Shown piece by piece: positions 7,588-15,362 of a stretch of 38,621 bases of DNA; position 1 is the first letter of the stretch; the number at the start of each line of letters is the position of its first letter. Below the pieces are notes generated by a model. It was not told the origin of the DNA. It ran no database searches and saw only the letters and a program-made list of their open reading frames with translations. The position numbers and the translations under genes were made by a program. Source of the stretch: CAYRGS01 sp964423875 (lineage in GTDB: Bacteria; UBA8248; JACPRG01; G963555815); the NCBI GenBank assembly GCA_964423875.1, contig CAYRGS010000021.1, positions 1-38,621 on the forward strand, written 5' to 3'.

Positions 7588-8976
7588 TCACTCCCGTCCC
7601 GTCAAATATTCCTCCAGCCGTAGATCCTCCACTCCGGGAATCCTCGCCCTTCGGGGAAACGGGTGTTCATACCCGATGGGAACCGTGGCGTCGACGCCCA
7701 TCTTCGTGACCATCCCGTCCCGCGCGAGGCGGGTGAGGACGTACGTCGTCGGGTCGAGCCGGTTTCCGCGCGCGCCCGGGACAAAAAAGATGTCCCGGTC
7801 CGGAACGACGCGGGTCGAGAGCGCCCAGAGGACTTCGTCGTCATCGGTGATGTCGATGTCCGGGTCGAAGGCGAAGGCGTGCTTGATCCAGGGCGTCCGG
7901 GTGAGAGCGCCCATGAGGACGTTTTTGGCGTCCCCCTCGTTGACCTTCTCCATCTGAATGTAAGCGTGGAGCAGCACCCCCGAGAGGGGGACCCGAACGG
8001 CCCGGACAGAGGGGACGAACTTCCGAAGCTCCCGCAGCAGGTGCCCCTCGTTGGGGATCCCCCCCAGGATGACCTGCTCCACGTACTGGCCGAGGTTGTG
8101 GTAGATGGCGTCGCTGCGGTGGGTGATGGCCGTCACCTCGAACTCCGGGGCGTCCACGATCTGGCCGTAGTACCGGTGGTATTCCCCGAAGGGGCCTTCG
8201 CGCTGCCGGACGTGGGGCAGGAGCCGCCCCTCGATGACGATCTCGGCGTGGGCGGGCACGTCCACGTCCACCGTCTCGCAGCGGACCACCTCGACCGCCT
8301 CGCCCAGGATTCCCCCCGCCACCTCGTACTCGTCCGATCCGTCCTTCCGGGTGATCTGGGACTGGGAGGCCATGTGCAGGGCCGGGTGCATCCCGATCAC
8401 GAGGGCGCATTCCAGCGGCTCGTTCCGGGCCTCGGCCTTGAGGTGCATGTACTGAAGGCGCTTGCCCCAGCTATAATAAACGCCCAGCCGGTTGCGGCTG
8501 ATGAGCTTGTTCCGGTAAAGCCCCAGGTTGAACGCTCCCGTTTCGGGGTCTTTGGCCACAAGGACGCCCATCGTGATGTAGGGCGCGTCGTTGCGCTCGT
8601 AATGCAGGATGATGGGGAGGTGGCCCAGGTCGGCTTCGTCGCCGACGTAAATCACGTCCTTGACCGGGCCGGTCTCGACGCGCCGGGGGGGGATCCGGTT
8701 CACCTCCCGCGACGCCAGGACTTCCGCGACGCGGTCCTTCGTCGTGTCCAAGGCGACGGCGAGCTTCCTGCGGTTGGTGAGCATGTTGACGATGACGGGG
8801 AACTCATACCCCTTCACCCGCTCGAAGAGGACGGCGGGAAAGATTCCCTCCCGGTCCATCTTCGTGGTGAGGGCGATGGGCTCGTACTCGTGGGAGACCT
8901 CCCGCGAGACCCGCCGCAACTCCTCCGGGGCCTGATCGTGAAGCTGCTTCAGGTAGGTGCGGAGGTCCTTGGCCAC
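7588..8976 (-). CDS. UbiD-family decarboxylase (prenylated-FMN dependent)
   Basis: This 462-residue protein belongs to the UbiD family, reversible decarboxylases of aromatic or alpha,beta-unsaturated acids that use prenyl-FMN. Visible cofactor and catalytic elements are the LGLYR motif with Arg155, and the EGPFGE motif giving Glu260 and Glu265. The Glu spacing is that of Glu277/Glu282 in the characterised enzyme Fdc1. MASQSQ and AGGILGEAVEVVRC are further family segments. GTG at 8976 has GGAGG 9 bases upstream. The cofactor-making partner UbiX is not in the window. The gene is convergent with the SDR pair and divergent from the molybdenum hydroxylase. A second UbiD lies at 19267. Confidence 0.93.
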   Translation of the reverse strand: MAKDLRTYLKQLHDQAPEELRRVSREVSHEYEPIALTTKMDREGIFPAVLFERVKGYEFPVIVNMLTNRRKLAVALDTTKDRVAEVLASREVNRIPPRRVETGPVKDVIYVGDEADLGHLPIILHYERNDAPYITMGVLVAKDPETGAFNLGLYRNKLISRNRLGVYYSWGKRLQYMHLKAEARNEPLECALVIGMHPALHMASQSQITRKDGSDEYEVAGGILGEAVEVVRCETVDVDVPAHAEIVIEGRLLPHVRQREGPFGEYHRYYGQIVDAPEFEVTAITHRSDAIYHNLGQYVEQVILGGIPNEGHLLRELRKFVPSVRAVRVPLSGVLLHAYIQMEKVNEGDAKNVLMGALTRTPWIKHAFAFDPDIDITDDDEVLWALSTRVVPDRDIFFVPGARGNRLDPTTYVLTRLARDGMVTKMGVDATVPIGYEHPFPRRARIPGVEDLRLEEYLTGRE

Positions 8977-9132
8977 GCGCTACACCCTCCAGGCCGGGAT
9001 GACGGGAGCATCGATAAGAGATTAATCCAGATTGCGTAAAAGGCAAAGGGTCGACCCGTCAAACAGGGCGCCTCTTCTACTGATCTCGGAATTCCGGAAC
9101 TTTCCCAGCGATTTGTGTTCGGCGAGAGCGAT

Positions 9133-11481
9133 ATGCCCAAACCCTACCACGTCATCGGCCGGCCCACCCCCCTGATCGACGCGCCTGAGAAGGTGGTGGG
9201 CCGGGCCCGGTACGTCGCGGACCTCAAGCTGCCGGGGATGCTTTACGCCAAGGTTCTGAGAAGCCCCATCGCCCACGCCCGCATCCGCTCGATCGACGCC
9301 GAGCGGGCGCGCCGACTGCCCGGCGTCAAGGCCGTCCTGACCGGCGCGGACATCCCCCAGGTCCGGTGGGGGTTCGAGACCCTGGACCAGACGGCCTTGG
9401 CCATGGGCAAGGTCCGGTTCATCGGTGAAGATGTGGCGGCCGTCGCCGCGGTGGACGAGGCCGCCGCGCTGGACGCCCTCGAGGAGATCCGGGTCGATTA
9501 CGACCCCCTGCCCGAGGTCTTCTCTCCCGAGGAATCCCTGCGGCCCGGCGCGCCGGCCCTTCATGACGAGCATCTGGACAACTGCGCGTGGACCTTCGCC
9601 GTCGCCTACGGCAACACGGAATCCGGCCTGGACCGGGCCGCCGCCGTCCATGAGGAGACCTACCGAACCTCCCTCCAACACCCCGGCTACACCGAGCCCA
9701 TCGGCAGTCTGGCCGAGGTGGACCCCGGCGGCAAGGTGACGGTCTGGACCTCGACCCAGGGCGTCTTCTTCTCCCGCATGCGCGTCGCCCTGGCCCTGGG
9801 GCTGTCCGAATCCAGGGTGCGGATCATCCAGCCCCACGTCGGGGGCGCCTTCGGCGGGAAGTGGTGCGACGAGCCCAACGCCATGCTCAGCGCCCTGCTG
9901 TCCGTTGAGACCGGCCGGCCCGTGCGCCTGATCAACAGCCGGTTGGACGAGTTCCAGGGCGGCGGCAGGCCCCGCGTCCCCATGCGAATCCGCCTCAAGG
10001 TCGCCGTCGACCGCCGAGGGCGAATCCTGGCCAAGGTCTCCGACATCCTGGCCGACGCCGGGGCGAACGTGGGTTGGTCGAGCCGGATCATGGAGGCGAC
10101 CGCCATCCGGGCCGACAGCTGCTACCGGATCCGGGATCTGAGCGTCCGCGCCCGCCTGGCCTACACCAACAATCCGCCGACCGGCGCCTTTCGGGGGTTC
10201 GGGATCCCCCAGATGGTTTTCGCCATGGAGTCCTGTCTGGACCATCTGGCCGAAAGGCTCGGTCTCGATCCCGTCGAAATCCGCCTGGTCAACGCCGTTT
10301 CTCCAAACGAGGTGAGCGTGCACGGTTGGAAGATCGGCTCGTGCGCCCTGCGGACGTGCATCGAACGGGCGACGGAAGCGGCCGGGTGGGTCGGCCGTCG
10401 GCGGGACCGGGGGGGAGGAGGGGGGGGGGCCGCGGGAAAGCGTCGGCGCGGTCTCGGCTTGGCCTGCGCCATCCACGTCAGCGGAAGCCGGCGGGGGCCC
10501 TGGGACGGCGCCACGGCGCTGATCCGGCTCAACCCCGACGGCCGGGCTGCGATCCTCACGGGTGAAGGCGACATCGGCCAGGGGACGAAAACGATGCTGG
10601 CGCAGGTCTGCGCCGAGACCCTCGGCCTGAAGGTTTCCGACGTGGACGTCTCGGCGGCGGACACCGACCTCACGCCGCCGGCGGGCGGGGCCAGCGCCAG
10701 CCGGCTCACGATGATCTCGGGCAACACGGTCCGGAAGGCGGCTGACATATTGAGGGAGCGGCTGGACCGCGCGGCGGCGGGGCTCCTCGAGGCGGACCCG
10801 GCGGACCTGGAGGCGGCCGGCGGGGTGTTTTCCGTGAAAGGGGCGTCCGGCCGACGCGCCCCCCTGGAGCGGGTCGCGGCCGCGGCGCAGGAGGCGCAGG
10901 GGGGAGCGCCCCTCGTCGCCTTCGCGAGTTATGACGCGGAGACCGAGATGCCCGACCCCGAGACCGGATACGGCAACGTCGGCATGGGCTACACCTTCTC
11001 GGCGGCGGTGGCCGAGGTGGAGGTGGACATGGAGACCGGCGGGATCGATGTGCGCCGGGTCACGACCGCCGACGACATCGGGATCGCCGTCAACCCCCTG
11101 GTCACCCACGCGCAGTCTCAGGGCGGCCTGGTCCAGGGGCTGGGGTTCGCCCTGTACGAGAACCTGGTCATGGATAACGGCCGGATCGTCAACGGGAACT
11201 TCGCCGACTACACCCTGCCCCGGGCGGAGGGGACGCCGGCGATTTGGACGATCACCGTCGAGAGCGATGAGAAGCTCGGGCCTTTCGGCGCCAAGGCGGC
11301 GGCGGAGACCTCCATCGACCCGGCGGCCGCGGCGGTGGCCAACGCCGTCTACGACGCCACCGGGGTGCGGATCACCTCGCTGCCCATCACGCCCGAGAAG
11401 CTCCGGACGCAATTTCGGCGGGAGGAACCGGAGGCTTCGAAGCCGGAGGACCGCCTGGCGTCCAAGGGGGAAGGGACATAA
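9133..11481 (+). CDS. molybdenum hydroxylase large (molybdopterin-binding) subunit, xanthine dehydrogenase/aldehyde oxidase family
   Basis: This protein of about 782 residues is the Mo-cofactor subunit of a xanthine dehydrogenase-type hydroxylase. The N-terminal part has the typical DAPEKVVGRARYVADLKLPG opening. The cofactor motif GAFRGFGIPQ (Phe353-Arg354-Gly355-Phe356) and GGAFGGKW precede it. GEGDIGQGTKT is a second Moco loop, and GPFGAKAAAET near the C-terminus carries Glu725, aligned with the catalytic Glu. The GPFGAK context is reminiscent of 4-hydroxybenzoyl-CoA reductase-like enzymes. The [2Fe-2S] and FAD subunits normally encoded alongside are absent. A glycine-rich, G-tract insertion lies near residues 425-440. 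ATG at 9133 is preferred; an in-frame GTG at 9115 is possible. Confidence 0.9.
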   Translation: MPKPYHVIGRPTPLIDAPEKVVGRARYVADLKLPGMLYAKVLRSPIAHARIRSIDAERARRLPGVKAVLTGADIPQVRWGFETLDQTALAMGKVRFIGEDVAAVAAVDEAAALDALEEIRVDYDPLPEVFSPEESLRPGAPALHDEHLDNCAWTFAVAYGNTESGLDRAAAVHEETYRTSLQHPGYTEPIGSLAEVDPGGKVTVWTSTQGVFFSRMRVALALGLSESRVRIIQPHVGGAFGGKWCDEPNAMLSALLSVETGRPVRLINSRLDEFQGGGRPRVPMRIRLKVAVDRRGRILAKVSDILADAGANVGWSSRIMEATAIRADSCYRIRDLSVRARLAYTNNPPTGAFRGFGIPQMVFAMESCLDHLAERLGLDPVEIRLVNAVSPNEVSVHGWKIGSCALRTCIERATEAAGWVGRRRDRGGGGGGAAGKRRRGLGLACAIHVSGSRRGPWDGATALIRLNPDGRAAILTGEGDIGQGTKTMLAQVCAETLGLKVSDVDVSAADTDLTPPAGGASASRLTMISGNTVRKAADILRERLDRAAAGLLEADPADLEAAGGVFSVKGASGRRAPLERVAAAAQEAQGGAPLVAFASYDAETEMPDPETGYGNVGMGYTFSAAVAEVEVDMETGGIDVRRVTTADDIGIAVNPLVTHAQSQGGLVQGLGFALYENLVMDNGRIVNGNFADYTLPRAEGTPAIWTITVESDEKLGPFGAKAAAETSIDPAAAAVANAVYDATGVRITSLPITPEKLRTQFRREEPEASKPEDRLASKGEGT

Positions 11482-11482
11482 C

Positions 11483-11818
11483 CCAGACCTGAACCAGGTG
11501 TGGACGAACCTGATCAACAACGCCATCGACGCCGCGGGTCCGGGGGGCGAGATCAGACTGCGAACGTCACAGGAGACCGACTCCGTCCTGGTGGAAGTCG
11601 CCGACAATGGCCCGGGAATTTCCGAAGAGATCCGCTCGAAGGTCTTCGAGCCGTTCTTTACGACCAAGGACGTGGGGAAGGGAACCGGCCTGGGTTTGCA
11701 GATCGTCCACCGAATCGTCCGCGAGACGCACAAGGGCGAAATTAGGGTCGAGTCGAAGCCGGGCGAGACGCGGTTCCGGATCCGCCTGCCCATCTCCACC
11801 GGACCGCCGGAGCGTTGA
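11483..11818 (+). pseudogene. histidine kinase remnant (HATPase domain only)
   Basis: Immediately after the stop of the Mo-hydroxylase, a different frame encodes a clean C-terminal HATPase_c domain. It shows the N box (NLINNAIDA), G1 box (DNGPGI), F box (FEPFFTTK) and G2 box (GKGTGLGL), ending in a normal kinase C-terminus. The H box, dimerisation helices and sensor region are all missing. The homology begins at the DLNQVWTN segment, a few bases from the upstream stop. A GTG at 11498 could start a 106-residue protein, but no ribosome site supports it. This looks like a deletion junction that removed the 5' part of a sensor kinase. A standalone ATPase fragment is less likely. Confidence 0.8.
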
Positions 11819-11900
11819 CGCCCGAGCCGTCGGAAGATCCCGCCGTCCGGAGGCCTGTTCCCGCGGACCCATGCCGAAACGGAAAGGAAGAAAAAGGAGA

Positions 11901-12653
11901 ATGAAATTGCGGCTGAAAGATCGAGTGGCCATCGTTACGGGAGGGGCCGGGGGGATCGGGAGGACGTACGTCCGGGCCCTGGCGGGGGAGGGGGCGAAGG
12001 TCGTCATCGCCGACGTTGCCGACGCCGTGGAAACGGCCGCCGAAGTCCGAGCGGCGGGGGGGGAGGTCACCACCGTAACGACGGACGTGACGGACGAGGC
12101 CGCCACGCGGGCGATGGCGGAGACGGCCCTGAAGACCTACGGCCGCATCGACATCCTGGTCAACAACGCCGGAATCGCGGGCCGGTTCGCCCGTGTTGCC
12201 GTCGAGGAGGTCTCCGTCGAGCTCTGGGACCGGGTCATGGCCGTCAACTCCAAGGGGATGTTCCTGTGCGCCAAGGCGGTCTTGCCGGCCATGAAGACCC
12301 AACGCTCCGGCAAGATCATCAACATCTCCTCCCACACCTTCTATCAGGGCGCCCCGGGGATGATTGCCTACACCACCTCGAAGGGGTGCGTCCTGGCCTT
12401 CACCCGGGCCCTCGCCCGTGAGGTGGGCGACCACGAAATCTCCGTCAACGCCCTGGCGCCGGACTTCATTCCCCTGGACGACGACCTGACCGAGGTTCCG
12501 GAGTACGTGGAAGCGACGAACCGGTCCCGTTGTTTCAAACGGTCGCTCGCGCCCGAAGACCTGGTGGGGACGCTTTTGTACCTGGCGGGCGACGACAGCG
12601 CGTTCGTGACCGGCCAGACCTTTCTGGTCAACGGCGGGTCTTATCAACAATAG
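11901..12653 (+). CDS. SDR-family NAD(P)-dependent oxidoreductase
   Basis: This 250-residue classical SDR has TGGAGGIG (13-20), NNAG (88-91), Ser143/144 and Tyr157-x3-Lys161 (YTTSK), and ends GQTFLVNGGSYQQ. Asp38 at the end of the second strand suggests NAD preference. The ATG at 11901 is chosen because AAGGAGA directly precedes it; the same frame stays open far upstream, but only as the shadow of the kinase remnant. It is clearly more distant from the 5561/6728 pair than those are from each other. A composite intergenic repeat begins within a few bases of its stop, as for the 5561 gene. The substrate is unknown. Confidence 0.92.
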   Translation: MKLRLKDRVAIVTGGAGGIGRTYVRALAGEGAKVVIADVADAVETAAEVRAAGGEVTTVTTDVTDEAATRAMAETALKTYGRIDILVNNAGIAGRFARVAVEEVSVELWDRVMAVNSKGMFLCAKAVLPAMKTQRSGKIINISSHTFYQGAPGMIAYTTSKGCVLAFTRALAREVGDHEISVNALAPDFIPLDDDLTEVPEYVEATNRSRCFKRSLAPEDLVGTLLYLAGDDSAFVTGQTFLVNGGSYQQ

Positions 12654-12655
12654 GC

Positions 12656-12855
12656 CCGCCTGGGGGGACATTTTGAAAACCCCACCCGGTGGGGTGTGTC
12701 CCCCCTGGACCCCCTTGGTGGGGCGGGCTTCCAGCCCGCCTTCCGATGGCGGCCAAGATGGCCGCCCTGCCGGGCCAAGCCGGAGGCTTGGCCTTTCTGG
12801 GGTGGGTGTTTGTTTGGCGAAGGAGTTCGTTTGTGGCCAATGGGGGTTTTTGCAT
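12656..12855. repeat. composite intergenic repeat, copy 2
   Basis: This is a longer version of the repeat at 6343-6503. It has the outer GGGGGGACA / TGTCCCCCC pair, an added hairpin GGCGGGC-TTCCA-GCCCGCC (12722-12740) and another, GGCGGCC-AAGAT-GGCCGCC (about 12749-12767). Then come the shared hairpin GGCCAAGCC-GGA-GGCTTGGCC (12773-12793) and the conserved tail up to GGGGGTTTTT (about 12851). No coding gene is supported in 12654-12951. The six-frame peptides here are by-products of the repeat. Confidence 0.7.
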
Positions 12856-12951
12856 CCGGCCAAGGTGCCGAGTTTCTTCCGATAGCGTGCGGGAACCCAT
12901 CATTTTAAAAGCACTTCCCTTACCCCCAGATCGCCCAACGGAGGACAAACC

Positions 12952-13758
12952 GTGAGCCGGATGCCGCGCCGCTACTGGCGGGAAATGACCACCGAGGAGT
13001 TTTCGTCCCTGGACCCGGAAAGGACGATCGCCGTCCTCCCCGTCGCCGCCATCGAGCAACACGGGCCGCATCTGCCGGTCTGCGTGGACGCCTGCATCAA
13101 CGAGGGCATCCTCTCCCGCGCCGTCGGGTTGTTGCCGGACGACCTGCCGGTGACCGTCCTGCCGATGGTCTCGGTCGGGAAGAGCAGCGAGCACGCGGCT
13201 TACCCCGGGACGCTCTCCCTTTCCACAGAGACGCTCCTCCGGGTGCTGATGGAAATCGGCGAGAGCGTCCACCGGGCCGGCGTCCGAAAGCTGGTCTTGT
13301 TCAACAGCCACGGTGGCCAGCCCCAGGTCCTCGACTTGGTGGCGCGGGATCTCCGGGTTCGCTTCAAGCTCATGACGGTCGCCGTGAACTGCCACCGGCT
13401 GTCCGACGCCGGGGGGCTTTTCTCCGATGGGGAGGTGAAGCACGGCATTCACGCCGGGGACATCGAGACATCGATCATGCTCCATCTTCGGCCGGACCTG
13501 GTGCGCACCGGGAAGCTCAAGCGGTTCGAGACCCTCTCGACCGACATGGAGGAACAGTTCGAATACTTGACGCCCGAGGGCGCGGTGGGGTTCGGATGGC
13601 AAATTCAGGATCTCAACGCCGAAGGGGCCTGCGGGGACGCAAGCGGGGCGGACGCCGAGAAAGGACGGAAGCTGGTTGATCAGATGGCTGGGCGGTTTGT
13701 CGATCTACTGAAGGAAGTGGACCGGTTTTCGCTCAATGTCCTCAAGGAACGGGATTGA
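12952..13758 (+). CDS. creatininase-family amidohydrolase
   Basis: This 268-residue protein belongs to the creatininase family of metal-dependent hydrolases acting on cyclic or linear amides. Metal ligands are visible as AAIEQHGPHLP (Glu35, His37) and VCVDA (Asp46), with FNSHGGQ and HAGDIETS (the Glu ligand) further on; SSEHAAYPGT is another family signature. GTG at 12952 has GGAGG 8 bases upstream. The family includes creatininase, MftE-type peptidases and hydrolases of cyclic imides, so the specific substrate is open. Its place in a block with UbiD, SDR and Mo-hydroxylase genes suggests a ring-opening or amide-cleavage role in catabolism of an N-containing compound; this is inference. Confidence 0.88.
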   Translation: MSRMPRRYWREMTTEEFSSLDPERTIAVLPVAAIEQHGPHLPVCVDACINEGILSRAVGLLPDDLPVTVLPMVSVGKSSEHAAYPGTLSLSTETLLRVLMEIGESVHRAGVRKLVLFNSHGGQPQVLDLVARDLRVRFKLMTVAVNCHRLSDAGGLFSDGEVKHGIHAGDIETSIMLHLRPDLVRTGKLKRFETLSTDMEEQFEYLTPEGAVGFGWQIQDLNAEGACGDASGADAEKGRKLVDQMAGRFVDLLKEVDRFSLNVLKERD

Positions 13759-13803
13759 AGCTCGTCCTTGGGGGGTGTGGGAGGCATCGTTCGCCCGCGT
13801 TCC

Positions 13804-14556
13804 TCAAAGGAATTTGAGCAACCATTCGGGCGTGAAGCTGAGAGCGTAGTTGTTGAGGACGGTGAGTCGGCCGGTCAGGAGGAGAACGCCCATGAGGACG
13901 AGGACGAAGCCTCCGGCTTTCTGGACGGCGGGGAGCAGCCGCTTGAACCGTTGAAAGAAGCCGAGAAACCCGTTGAACGCGAAGGCGGCCAGCAGGAAAG
14001 GAATGGCCATTCCCGCGGAATAGATCGATAACAGCCACGCGCCCTTTCCGCTCTCGACCGCCGCCAGGGTGAGGATGGCCCCCAGCGTCGGGCCAACACA
14101 AGGCGTCCAGGCGATGCCGAAAGAGATCCCCACGATCAGCGCCCCCAAATAGCCCACCACCCGGGTCGCGCGCGTCTTTTCCAGCGGCTGAAAATACCTT
14201 TTCAGGAACCCGACGTTCAACACACCGGCGATGAAGAGGCCGAAAAAGATGATCAGGATTCCGCCGATGGTGCTGAGCTCCGTGCGCGCCCCCATGAGGT
14301 TTTCCGTCAGGACGCTGATCGAAGCCCCCAGGAGGATGAACACCAGCGAAAATCCGGCGACAAACAGGGCGGCGCTGAGCAGGACCTTCCTCCGCAGCCG
14401 CCAGTCGTGGGTCCCCGCGGCCGTCAACTTTTCATAAGACACGCCCGAGACGACGGAGAGGTAAGAGGGAATCAGCGGCAGGACGCAAGGCGAGAGAAAG
14501 GAGATCAATCCCCCCGCGAACGCGATCAGGTAAGAGACACTGATGCCGGATTCCAT
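13804..14556 (-). CDS. ccdA: cytochrome c biogenesis protein CcdA
   Basis: This 250-residue membrane protein has the six-helix CcdA/DsbD-beta architecture. Its two redox cysteines are visible in the conserved settings ISFLSPCVLPL (helix 1) and IAWTPCVGPTL (helix 4). CcdA carries reducing equivalents from cytoplasmic thioredoxin to periplasmic thiol proteins. The gene lies 121 bases downstream of, and on the same strand as, the TlpA-like gene at 14678-15232. CcdA is therefore the obvious electron donor for that predicted selenoprotein. It is convergent with the creatininase gene. Confidence 0.93.
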   Translation of the reverse strand: MESGISVSYLIAFAGGLISFLSPCVLPLIPSYLSVVSGVSYEKLTAAGTHDWRLRRKVLLSAALFVAGFSLVFILLGASISVLTENLMGARTELSTIGGILIIFFGLFIAGVLNVGFLKRYFQPLEKTRATRVVGYLGALIVGISFGIAWTPCVGPTLGAILTLAAVESGKGAWLLSIYSAGMAIPFLLAAFAFNGFLGFFQRFKRLLPAVQKAGGFVLVLMGVLLLTGRLTVLNNYALSFTPEWLLKFL

Positions 14557-14677
14557 GACCCGTTTCGTCCTTCCGCCTGAAGATCGGCTTTCTTCGGCCG
14601 TGAAGAGGGTGATTCCGATAGTCCCGGCCGGCAGCCGCCGGAGGCCTCATCCGCGAGTCCGCCGCCGAGGAGTCGGT

Positions 14678-15232
14678 CTACAAAAGACTCTCGATCAGCA
14701 CGTGGGCGTCTTGACTGGACCAATTCCGGTAGCCGACCGAGCCCCCGATGACCTCTCCCTTCCGGTTGAACAGGAAGTTCATGGGCGTGCCGCGGACGGA
14801 GAACATCCGGGAGACGCGCGAATCGGGATCCAGCAGGTTGCTGAACGTCGCCGGGTTCCGTTTCAGGTAAGGGGCCACGATGGCTTTGCCCTGTTTGTCC
14901 ATCGCGATCCCGACCACTTCCAGACCCTTGTCCTTGTACTTCCGGTACAGCGCTTCGAGAGCCGGCCGCTCCCGTAGGCAATGAGATCACCACGTCGTCC
15001 AGAAGTTGAGGAGAATAACCTTGCCCTCGAACCCGGAAAAGGATACCTCTTTTCCTTCCAGGTTCTTGAGCCGGAAATCCGGTGTGGCCACCGGCTTGGA
15101 GAACCGCACCATGCGGAGAGCGGAAAAATGTTCCTTGTCCCCTCCGAGGGCGGGCGAAACCGAGGACACAGCCGCCAGCGCCGCCGCCAGGATGAGCAGC
15201 GATAAAAAACGAATCCTCGATTTGGACATCAT
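14678..15232 (-). CDS. TlpA-like periplasmic thioredoxin, predicted selenoprotein (UxxC, in-frame UGA at codon 82)
   Basis: The frame runs from ATG at 15232 to 14678 (184 residues) if the UGA at 14989-14987 is read as selenocysteine. A Sec signal peptide covers residues 1 to about 30. A TlpA/AhpC-like fold follows: PDFRLKNLEGKEV, then VILLNFWTTW, then UGA, then SHC (Sec82, Cys85). The second half continues seamlessly with RPALEALYRKYKDKGLEVVGIAMD and the cis-Pro loop GTPMNFLF. In normal family members the UGA position is the first Cys of CxxC. A 7-bp hairpin with a GGCCG loop lies 12 nt after the UGA, as expected for a bacterial SECIS. AAGGGAG precedes the start. ccdA follows. The alternative is a nonsense mutation or base error. 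Confidence 0.8.
14956..14989 (-). promoter_or_regulatory. candidate bacterial SECIS element of the TlpA-like gene
   Basis: On the minus strand the UGA (14989-14987) is followed by 12 nt and then CGGGAGC-GGCCG-GCTCTCG (14974-14956). This is a 7-bp stem with one G-U pair and a 5-nt loop beginning GG. The apical loop starts 19 nt after the UGA. Bacterial SECIS hairpins lie inside the coding region just 3' of the UGA, with a short spacing and a G among the first loop bases; this one satisfies both. Confidence 0.65.
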
Positions 15233-15362
15233 GCGGGATGCAACTCCCTTCAATTCCCGTTTCGGACCTGACTGGTTGCCGCGACCGATCCCCTTCGACA
15301 ACTTATCAACCCTTTGAACGCCGCGCACCTGGAAAAATTCCCGAACCCGCGGAAGGGCCGGC

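Noticed and set aside
5345..7591. 748-codon minus-strand frame across the two SDR genes
   Set aside because: It is antisense to two intact SDR genes and reads through the intergenic repeat; composition is that of a shadow frame.
7663..9039. 458-codon plus-strand frame over the UbiD gene
   Set aside because: It is antisense to a clear UbiD gene and shows the same His/Asp/Val-rich shadow composition.
9022..11799. 925-codon open frame antisense to the Mo-hydroxylase
   Set aside because: It mirrors a well-supported gene in GC-rich DNA, is rich in Gly, Arg, Pro and Asp/His, and has no family motif.
12628..13602. 324-codon minus-strand frame over the creatininase gene and repeat
   Set aside because: Its KQTPTPERPSLRLG-like part is only the translated intergenic repeat, and the rest is antisense to the creatininase-family gene.
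14987..14989. UGA in the TlpA-like gene as a simple nonsense mutation
   Set aside because: A random stop would rarely hit exactly the catalytic Cys codon with a correctly spaced hairpin after it, and a second gene in the window shows the same pattern. It is not fully excluded without read data.
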